DNA of 6,778 nucleotides, taken from Halanaerobiaceae bacterium. GTDB lineage: Bacteria; Bacillota; Halanaerobiia; Halanaerobiales; Halarsenatibacteraceae. The stretch is from the NCBI GenBank assembly GCA_003554685.1, contig PWHA01000101.1, forward strand, positions 1-6,778, in the 5' to 3' direction. Shown here in pieces: positions 1 to 6,200 of the stretch; positions within the stretch are counted from its first letter, which is position 1; each line of letters starts with the position of its first letter. The notes under the pieces are model-generated. The model had not been told where the DNA came from and did not search any database. It was given only the letters and a program-made list of their open reading frames with translations. The position numbers were made by a program, and so were the translations under genes.

Positions 1-95
1 ATCGCTGCTGTCAGTGTGGTCTTGCCGTGGTCAACGTGACCGATTGTACCGATGTTAATATGGGGCTTTGTCCTTTCAAACTTTTCCTTTGCCAT
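1..95 (-). CDS. tuf: Elongation factor Tu, N-terminal 31 codons only (cut by window edge)
   Basis: This is the start of the GTPase that carries aminoacyl-tRNA to the ribosomal A site. The ATG at 95-93 opens a frame reading MAKEKFERTKPHINIGTIG and continuing through the P-loop GHVDHGKTT at residues 19-27. This is the EF-Tu signature; the His in HVDHGK separates it from EF-G, which has HIDAGK. The frame is open to the left edge, where 31 codons plus two bases are visible, so the rest of the gene lies outside the window. A strong ribosome binding site precedes it. It follows fusA by 63 bases in the same direction, the classic last position of the str operon. The spacer is in frame with fusA and contains no stop after the fusA TAA. 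Whether the genome has a second tuf copy cannot be told from here. Confidence 0.97.
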   Translation of the reverse strand, partial: MAKEKFERTKPHINIGTIGHVDHGKTTLTAA

Positions 96-106
96 TTTTT
101 TCTCAT

Positions 107-114
107 CCTCCTTT
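107..114 (-). promoter_or_regulatory. Ribosome binding site of tuf
   Basis: The minus strand reads AAAGGAGG and is followed by an 11-base spacer, ending in a run of A's, before the tuf ATG. The spacer contains another ATG directly after the Shine-Dalgarno core (106-104). That ATG lies too close to the SD and opens a frame unlike EF-Tu, so the ATG at 95 is the start. Confidence 0.85.
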
Positions 115-119
115 GATTT

Positions 120-185
120 CTTGAGTTGCTCTCCAGTAATTTTTTTAGCATACTTCGGTTAATCTCCAATAATTTCTTTAGCAAT
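120..185 (-). repeat. Degenerate 33-base tandem repeat spanning the fusA stop codon
   Basis: Two adjacent 33-base units on the minus strand (185-153 and 152-120) match at 25 of 33 positions by my hand alignment. The period is 11 codons and the units are in phase with fusA. Unit 1 reads IAKEIIGD, stop, PK; unit 2 reads YAKKITGEQLK. The fusA TAA in unit 1 aligns with CAA (Gln) in unit 2. This looks like a decayed in-frame duplication of the 3' end of fusA, although low-complexity Lys/Ile codons make chance similarity possible. Confidence 0.55.
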
Positions 186-2228
186 ATTTTTAGGTGTTTT
201 AGCATAATGGGAAAACTGCATGGTATAGGTTGCCCGACCCTGGGTTTTGGATCTGAGATCGGTGGCATAGCCAAACATTTCCGCCAGTGGCACCAGGGCT
301 GAAATTACCTGGGCTGAGGCCCGGGAATTCATGCCCTCGACTTTACCGCGCCGTCCGTTTAAATCTCCAATTACATCTCCCATATATTCTTCCGGTGTGA
401 CTACCTCTACTTCCATTACGGGCTCCAGTAAAACCGGCCGGGCTCTTTCTACGCCCTGTTTAAAACCGATGGAACCGGCTATTTTAAAGGCCATTTCCGA
501 GGAATCTACTTCGTGAAAACTGCCGTCCTTCAGGGTAACCTTGATATCAACCATGGGGTAACCGGCCTTAACACCGTTTTCCATGGCTTCCTTGATGCCC
601 TTTTCCACGGCAGAGATAAACTCTTTGGGAATGGCTCCCCCTGTAATTTCATCTTCAAATTCAAAGCCCTTTCCCTGTTTCTGGGGCTCAAGATCCATAA
701 CTACATGGCCGTACTGGCCGCGGCCTCCGCTCTGGCGGATAAATTTACCCTCAACATCGGAGACAGCCTTGGAAATGGTTTCCCGGTAGGATACCCGGGG
801 CTTGCCAATATTGGCATCAACCTTGAACTCTCTCAAGAGACGGTCCACAATAACTTCCAGATGTAATTCTCCCATGCCCTTAATTATAGTCTGACCGGTT
901 TCTTCATCGGTCTTAACCTGAAAGGTGGGATCCTCTTCAGCCAGCCGCTGCAGGGCTTCTCCCAGTTTATCCTGGTCAGCCTGGCTCTTGGGCTCAATGG
1001 CTACCGAAATTACCGGTTCGGGGAACTCCATTGATTCCAGCACCACCTGTCGATCTTCAGAGCAGATAGTATCTCCGGTGCTGGTATTTTTCATTCCCAC
1101 GGCAGCTGCCAGGTCGCCGGCATAGACAACCTCACGCTCCTCCCGATGATTGGCGTGCATCTGGAGAATCCGGCCAATTCTTTCCTTCTTGCCGGAGGAG
1201 GTATTATAAACGTAGGAGCCGGCCTCCAGTTTCCCGGAATAAACCCGGAAAAAAGCCAGCTTGCCGACATAGGGGTCGGCCATAATCTTAAAGGCCAGAG
1301 CCGCAAAGGGTTCTTCATCATCAGCACTGACAACAACCTCTTCCTCTGTTTTGGGATCGATTCCTTTAACCGGAGGTACATCCAGAGGAGAAGGCAGATA
1401 ATCCACTACAGCATCCAGCAGCAGCTGGACTCCTTTATTTTTAAAAGCCGAGCCGCAGAGAACCGGAATTACATTAACATTTAAAACGGCTTTACGTAAA
1501 ACCTCGATTATCTTCTCTTCCGATATTTCTTCTCCCTCAAGATAGCTCATCATTAACTCGTCATCTTCTTCCGAGAGGGACTCCATCAGTTCCTCTCGTT
1601 TTTCTTCAGCCAGCTCCCGATAATCCACTGGAATTTCTTCTTCATGGTAGTTAATCCCGAGATCATCCTCATAAACTATACTTTTCATCTTGACTAAATC
1701 AACTACACCTTTAAATTTATCCTCGGAACCAACAGGAAGCTGGACCGGGACGGCATTAGCTCCCAGCCTCTCGCGCATCATTTTCACTACCCGGTAAAAA
1801 TCGGCACCCATTCTATCCATTTTATTGACGAAGGCAATCCGGGGAACTTTATATTTATCTGCCTGTCTCCAGACAGTTTCTGATTGGGGTTCTACTCCTC
1901 CTACCGAACAGAAAAGCGCAATAGCTCCATCCAGGACCCGCAGGGATCTTTCAACCTCTACAGTAAAGTCAACGTGTCCGGGCGTATCTATAATATTAAT
2001 ACGATGATCCCGCCACTGACAGGTGGTAGCAGCCGAGGTAATGGTAATTCCCCGTTCCTGTTCCTGTTCCATCCAGTCCATAACTGCTGCACCTTCGTGG
2101 GTTTCGCCCATTTTATGAACTCTACCGGTATAATAGAGGATTCTTTCTGTTGTTGTGGTTTTTCCAGCATCTATATGGGCCATAATTCCAATATTCCTGG
2201 TGCGTTTTAATGGGAATTGTCGGGCCAT
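159..2228 (-). CDS. fusA: Elongation factor G (translocation GTPase)
   Basis: EF-G uses GTP to move mRNA and tRNAs through the ribosome after peptide bond formation, and helps RRF split ribosomes in recycling. The 689-residue product is full length for the family. The G domain (about 1-285) shows G1 AHIDAGKTT (17-25), switch I with RGITI (59-63), G3 DTPGH (81-85, His85 being the catalytic-His position), G4 NKMD (135-138) and G5 GSAF (259-262). Domain II is about 300-400, domain III about 402-480, domain IV about 480-603 with the SGGRGQYGH loop (500-508) and tip His572 in GSFHEVDSSE, and domain V about 604-675. The full set of canonical motifs points to the housekeeping translocase rather than a TetM-type protection protein. 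The ATG at 2228 is chosen because MARQFPLKRTRNIGI is a normal EF-G start and AAGGAGG sits 7 bases upstream. It lies 58 bases after rpsG and 63 before tuf, in the str operon. The C-terminus overlaps a 33-base tandem repeat. Confidence 0.99.
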   Translation of the reverse strand: MARQFPLKRTRNIGIMAHIDAGKTTTTERILYYTGRVHKMGETHEGAAVMDWMEQEQERGITITSAATTCQWRDHRINIIDTPGHVDFTVEVERSLRVLDGAIALFCSVGGVEPQSETVWRQADKYKVPRIAFVNKMDRMGADFYRVVKMMRERLGANAVPVQLPVGSEDKFKGVVDLVKMKSIVYEDDLGINYHEEEIPVDYRELAEEKREELMESLSEEDDELMMSYLEGEEISEEKIIEVLRKAVLNVNVIPVLCGSAFKNKGVQLLLDAVVDYLPSPLDVPPVKGIDPKTEEEVVVSADDEEPFAALAFKIMADPYVGKLAFFRVYSGKLEAGSYVYNTSSGKKERIGRILQMHANHREEREVVYAGDLAAAVGMKNTSTGDTICSEDRQVVLESMEFPEPVISVAIEPKSQADQDKLGEALQRLAEEDPTFQVKTDEETGQTIIKGMGELHLEVIVDRLLREFKVDANIGKPRVSYRETISKAVSDVEGKFIRQSGGRGQYGHVVMDLEPQKQGKGFEFEDEITGGAIPKEFISAVEKGIKEAMENGVKAGYPMVDIKVTLKDGSFHEVDSSEMAFKIAGSIGFKQGVERARPVLLEPVMEVEVVTPEEYMGDVIGDLNGRRGKVEGMNSRASAQVISALVPLAEMFGYATDLRSKTQGRATYTMQFSHYAKTPKNIAKEIIGD

Positions 2229-2235
2229 TGTACTC

Positions 2236-2242
2236 CCTCCTT
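2236..2242 (-). promoter_or_regulatory. Ribosome binding site of fusA
   Basis: The minus strand reads AAGGAGG with a 7-base spacer (GAGTACA) before the fusA ATG, which is near-ideal spacing. A second, weaker SD-like AAGGAG lies 12 bases further upstream as part of a tandem repeat. Confidence 0.88.
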
Positions 2243-2261
2243 ACAAAACTCCTTGCAAAAC
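2238..2261 (-). repeat. 12-base tandem repeat duplicating the SD upstream of fusA
   Basis: On the minus strand GTTTTGCAAGGA (2261-2250) is followed directly by GTTTTGTAAGGA (2249-2238), with 11 of 12 bases identical. Each unit ends in AAGGA followed by G, so the spacer carries two SD-like elements, at about 7 and 19 bases from the fusA ATG. Only the proximal one is correctly spaced. Most of the 58-base rpsG–fusA spacer is this repeat plus an AT-rich leader. I see no convincing hairpin in it. Confidence 0.75.
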
Positions 2262-2286
2262 TTACATATCTTGCTCAGATGTTGTT

Positions 2287-2754
2287 TTACCATCTGTAAT
2301 GGGCAAAAGCTCTATTGGCTTCAGCCATTCTGTGAACCTCTTCTTTCTTGGCTACGGCGCCGCCGCTGTTGTTGTAGGCATCAATCAACTCATTGGCAAC
2401 CCGCTCAATCATGGTGCGTTCTCCTCGCTTGCGGCAGGCTTCAACAAACCAGCGCAGCCCCAGGCTGACCTTTCTATCTTCATCTACCTCCACGGGAACC
2501 TGATAGTTGGAGCCACCAACCCGGCGGGTTCTAACCTCCAGCACAGGCATAACATTATCCAGAGCATGGCGAACTACTTCTACAGCAGGTTCACCGGTTT
2601 CTTCTTCGGCTATTTCCAGAGCCTGATAGACTATATTTTCTGCCAGACTCTTTTTCCCGTCCAGCATCACCTTGTTAATAATTCTATTAACAATAACTTC
2701 ATCATATATCGGGTCAGGCTGAACTTCCCTTTTTTCAGCTCTATTCTTCCGCAT
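2287..2754 (-). CDS. rpsG: 30S ribosomal protein S7
   Basis: S7 is a primary assembly protein that binds the 3' major domain of 16S rRNA and lines the E-site/mRNA exit region of the small subunit. The 155-residue product is one shorter than the usual 156. Family features are LPDP-like QPDP (12-15), MLDGKKS (30-36), the beta-hairpin VLEVRTRRVGGSNYQVPVEV (71-90), and the C-terminal HRMAEANRAFAHYRW that ends the protein exactly as in most bacteria. The N-terminus begins MRKNRAEKRE rather than the commoner MPR start. An in-frame stop lies upstream with no other start codon between, so the ATG at 2754 is forced. Its SD is an unusual G-run. It sits 35 bases after rpsL and 58 before fusA. In E. coli S7 represses its own operon by binding the rpsL–rpsG spacer; here that spacer is too short and unstructured to show such a site. 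Confidence 0.98.
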   Translation of the reverse strand: MRKNRAEKREVQPDPIYDEVIVNRIINKVMLDGKKSLAENIVYQALEIAEEETGEPAVEVVRHALDNVMPVLEVRTRRVGGSNYQVPVEVDEDRKVSLGLRWFVEACRKRGERTMIERVANELIDAYNNSGGAVAKKEEVHRMAEANRAFAHYRW

Positions 2755-2760
2755 TATCTT

Positions 2761-2769
2761 CCCCCCTTT
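2761..2769 (-). promoter_or_regulatory. Ribosome binding site of rpsG (G-run variant)
   Basis: The minus strand reads AAAGGGGGG, six bases before the rpsG ATG. It departs from AAGGAGG by replacing the central A with G, which could still form a G·U pair with the 16S tail. No better SD exists in the 35-base rpsL–rpsG spacer. Confidence 0.7.
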
Positions 2770-2789
2770 ATCGGGTAATTAATAATGAT

Positions 2790-3164
2790 TTAATCTCGTG
2801 GCTTTTTAACACCATATTTGGATCTGCCCTGTTTTCTATCCTCCACTCCCGCAGTATCAAGAGTACCTCTCACAATATGATAGCGAACCCCGGGAAGATC
2901 CTTAACCCGGCCTCCTCTAACCAGAACCACCGAGTGTTCCTGGAGATTGTGACCGATTCCGGGAATATAGGCAGTTACCTCCTTGCCGTTAGTAAGGCGA
3001 ACCCGGGCAATTTTACGCAGGGCAGAGTTGGGCTTTTTAGGAGTGGCAGTATAGACCCTGGTGCAGACACCTCTTTTTTGAGGACATCCTTCCAGAGCTG
3101 GAGCAGACTGCTTCTTCTTGACCTTATCCCTGCCTTTGCGAATCAATTGATTGATTGTTGGCAT
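2790..3164 (-). CDS. rpsL: 30S ribosomal protein S12
   Basis: S12 sits at the decoding centre of the 30S subunit, monitors codon–anticodon fit and contacts EF-Tu and EF-G. The 124-residue product equals the E. coli length. Visible family motifs are GCPQKRGVCTRVYT (26-39), TPKKPNSALRK (41-51), GHNLQEHS (71-78) and RGGRVKDLPGVRYH (83-96). Lys43 and Lys88, the classic streptomycin-resistance positions (counting Met), are both the wild-type Lys. Asp89 is the residue methylthiolated by RimO in some bacteria. The ATG at 3164 is chosen over an in-frame ATG at 3194 because MPTINQL is the conserved N-terminus and a perfect AGGAGGT lies 9 bases before it. The longer reading would add ten unrelated residues translated through the SD. 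It is the first gene of the str operon, downstream of a terminator that isolates it from rpoC. Confidence 0.99.
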   Translation of the reverse strand: MPTINQLIRKGRDKVKKKQSAPALEGCPQKRGVCTRVYTATPKKPNSALRKIARVRLTNGKEVTAYIPGIGHNLQEHSVVLVRGGRVKDLPGVRYHIVRGTLDTAGVEDRKQGRSKYGVKKPRD

Positions 3165-3172
3165 TAAAATCC

Positions 3173-3180
3173 ACCTCCTT
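3173..3180 (-). promoter_or_regulatory. Ribosome binding site of rpsL
   Basis: The minus strand reads AAGGAGGT with GGAGG ending 9 bases before the ATG at 3164. It is the strongest SD in the window, and it decides against the longer reading that starts at 3194. Confidence 0.9.
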
Positions 3181-3186
3181 CCCCGG

Positions 3187-3216
3187 ATTATCAATGAATA
3201 AAGAAAATACAGTCAG
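3187..3216 (-). promoter_or_regulatory. Candidate sigma-70/sigma-A-type promoter for the str operon
   Basis: On the minus strand CTGACT (3216-3211, 4/6 to TTGACA) is followed after 18 bases by GATAAT (3192-3187, 5/6 to TATAAT). Transcription would begin near 3180, giving a leader of only about 16 bases that consists largely of the rpsL SD. The -35 element lies inside the distal arm of the rpoC terminator stem. A promoter is needed here if the terminator is efficient, but the match is moderate and it is an inference from sequence only. Confidence 0.42.
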
Positions 3217-3241
3217 GGACCTTAAGCCCCTGACTATATTT
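3205..3241 (-). terminator. Rho-independent terminator after rpoC
   Basis: A 14-base-pair inverted repeat (3241-3228 with 3218-3205) encloses a 9-base loop. The inner 8 pairs, AGTCAGGG with CCCTGACT, are perfect, and the outer A/T pairs include one U·G wobble. On the minus strand the stem runs into a T-rich tract (GTATTTTCTTTATT). It lies about 50 bases past the rpoC stop and before rpsL, so it should end rpoBC transcripts. The plus-strand reading also has a T-rich tail, so the element could work in both directions. The remainder of the 126-base gap (3242-3290) shows no gene. Confidence 0.85.
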
Positions 3242-3290
3242 ATTTTTCTATGCGCACACTTAAAAAGTTTAACACCTTTAGGAGGCATTG

Positions 3291-6200
3291 TCAAGCCTGC
3301 TTTTCGGTTTCTGCAACTTTTTCAACTTCCTCCTCGGAAACCTCCTCTTCCGGCTCTTCAATCAGGCCGGTTAGGGGTTCCCCATTAAGGTCAATTATAT
3401 CGATATCGCGGTAGTATTTCATGCCGGTACCGGCCGGAATCAGCTGACCGATAATAACATTCTCCTTAAGCCCCAGCAGGGGATCAACCTTACCCTCCAG
3501 CGAGGCCTCGGTCAGCACCCTGGTGGTCTCCTGAAAGGAAGCTGCGGAAAGGAAGCTGTCGGTAGCCAGCGAAGCCTTGGTAATTCCCAGCAGGGCCGGC
3601 TCGGCCTGAGCAGGTTCCAGACCCTTATCCAGGGCTTCCTGATTGGCCTCCCGGTATTCAAATTTGTTAACCAGGCTGCCCGGCAGGAGATCGGTATCAC
3701 CGGCTGAAATAATTTTAACCTTCTTCAGCATCTGCCTGATGATCACTTCAATGTGCTTGTCATTTATTTCAACTCCCTGGGAGCGGTAAACATTCTGCAC
3801 CTCTTCCAGGAGATATTTTTGAGCCCGTCTTTCACCCTTAACCTTAAGGATAATATTGGGATCCATTGGACCTTCAGTCAGCTTATCCCCGGCTGCCACT
3901 TCATCGCCATTCTCAACCAGCATCTTGGAACCATAGGGAATCTGATAGGTCTTTTTCTTGCCGTCTTCATCTTCAATAACCGCCCGGCGGGAACTTCGCT
4001 TCTCAACAATTTTAACCCGGCCGGTCTTTTCGGTCATGATCGCCTGGCCTTTAGGGGAGCGGCCTTCAAAGAGCTCCTCCACCCGGGGCAGACCCTGGGT
4101 AATATCGTCTCCGGCAACTCCACCGGTGTGGAAGGTCCTCATCGTCAGCTGGGTGCCGGGTTCTCCGATAGACTGGGCGGCCACTATCCCGATGGCCTCA
4201 CCGACTTCAACCATCTGGCCGTCTGCCAGATTTGTGCCGTAGCACTTGCGGCAGACACCGTGCTTGGTTTCGCAGGTTAGAATGGAGCGAATTATCAGTT
4301 CTTTAATGTTAGCCTCTTTGATCTTCTTGACCTTTTTCCTGGTGAGCAGTTCATTTCTTTCAACTATTACCTCACCGGATTCGGGATCGACAACATCCTG
4401 AACAGCCAGTCTGCCGGTACAGCGCTCTTCCAGAGTTTCAATGGCTGTATCATCTTCACCGCCCAGAGATGTAACATCAATACCTTCCTCTGTACCGCAG
4501 TCATTTTCCCGGACAATAACATCCTGGGAAACATCAACCAGCCTCCGGGTCAGGTAACCGGAGTCAGCAGTTCTCAAAGCGGTATCGGCCAGTCCCTTGC
4601 GGGCTCCGTGGGAAGAGAGGAAGTACTCCAGCACATCCAGACCCTCTCTAAAGCTGGAACGGATCGGCAGATCAATTATTCTGCCGGAGGGATCAGCCAT
4701 CAGACCCCGCATGCCGGCCAGCTGGGAGATCTGGGAAATATTACCCCGGGCTCCCGAGGTAGCCATAACATAGATATTATTTTCTTCGGTCAAATGTTCC
4801 AGCAGGGCATCGGTAACATCATCCTTGGCCTGATTCCAGATATCGACCACCTTCTGATACCTCTCATCCTCGGTGATGGCACCCCGCCGGTAATGGTTTT
4901 CTATTTGAGAGACATAATCCTCAGCTTCAGAAATAATATCCTTCTTGGCCGGAGGTACAGCAGCATCGGAAATCGCAATGGAAATTCCCGAGCGGGTGGA
5001 AAAATCAAAGCCCAGAGCTTTGATCTCATCCAGAACACCGGAGGTTATATCGCTATCATAACTGTCAATGAGATCAGCAATCAGCTCCTCCAGCCCGCTC
5101 TTATCGATTAGTTTATTGACAAATTCAAAATCCTCGGGCAGAGACTGGTTTAAAATTATCCGTCCGGCAGTGGTTTCTATTATTTCTCCCTGATACCTGA
5201 CCTTGACCCTGGCCCTGAGGTCAATTTTATCGGTATCATAGGCCTTAACGGTCTCATTGAAGGTGGCAAAATGTTTGTCCTCACCCTTGAGATCCTCCTT
5301 CATTCCTGTCAGGTAATAGATTCCCAGCACCATATCCTGGGTGGGAATGGTAATGGGAGTACCGTCAGAAGGTGTCAGGAGATTGGTGGTGGAAAGCATC
5401 AACAGCCGCGATTCAGCCTGAGCCTCGGCCGAAAGCGGTACATGAACCGCCATCTGGTCCCCATCAAAGTCGGCGTTATAGGCCGGACAGACCAGGGGGT
5501 GAAGCTTGATGGCTTTACCCTCAACTAGCACCGGTTCAAAGGCCTGAATTCCCAGACGGTGCAGGGTGGGAGCTCTGTTGAGAAGCACCGGGTGATCCTC
5601 AATCACCTGTTCCAGCACACCCCAGACCTCATCATCGACATCCTCTACCATCTTTTTGGCATTTTTAATGTTATGGGCAATGCCCTCATTTACCAGTTCC
5701 TTCATCACAAAAGGCTTAAAGAGCTCCAGAGCCATCTTTTTCGGCAGACCGCACTGATGCATCTTGAGCTCCGGTCCCACCACAATAACCGAACGACCAG
5801 AATAATCCACCCTTTTACCTAGCAGGTTCTGACGGAAGCGTCCCTGCTTGCCCTTCAGCATATCGCTTAAGGATTTTAAGGGCCGGTTGCCAGCTCCGGT
5901 AACCGGACGACCCCGCCTGCCGTTATCAATCAGGGCATCAACGGCCTCCTGCAGCATCCGCTTTTCATTCCGGATGATGATCTCAGGAGCGCCCAGCTCC
6001 AACAGTCTCTTGAGCCGGTTATTCCGGTTGATAACCCGGCGGTAGAGATCGTTGAGATCTGAAGTGGCAAAACGGCCGCCATCAAGCTGAACCATAGGCC
6101 GTAAATCCGGAGGAATGACCGGGATGCCCTCCAGCACCAGCCACCCGGGTTTCATGCCGGAATTTAACAGCCCGTCCATGACCTCCAGCCGGCGGGTGGC

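Noticed and set aside
126..146. Possible hairpin in the fusA–tuf spacer (CTGGAG/CTCAAG)
   Set aside because: It has about five pairs with a mismatch and no T-tract, so it is not a terminator, and the tuf SD follows directly.
11..274. Minus-strand 87-codon frame overlapping the fusA end, the spacer and tuf
   Set aside because: It is out of frame with both fusA and tuf. Its repeated LLKKLLE-like sequence is only the 33-base DNA repeat read in another frame, and the downstream ATG at 106 sits directly against the tuf SD.
1091..1381. Minus-strand 96-codon frame inside fusA
   Set aside because: It is an alternative frame fully inside the EF-G coding region, with no SD and no family resemblance.
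2155..2778. Plus-strand open frame of 207 codons across the fusA 5' end and rpsG
   Set aside because: It lies antisense to two strongly conserved genes, has no recognisable family and is a shadow of their codon bias. The same applies to all other plus-strand frames in the window.
3165..3194. Upstream ATG extension of rpsL starting at 3194
   Set aside because: The extra ten residues are translated through the SD and the -10-like sequence. The conserved S12 N-terminus and correct SD spacing support the ATG at 3164.
3278..3290. AGGAGG on the plus strand just after the rpoC stop, possible start of a plus-strand gene
   Set aside because: It is followed only by a TTG that opens a short frame antisense to the rpoC tail with no conserved sequence. 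It is a chance purine run.
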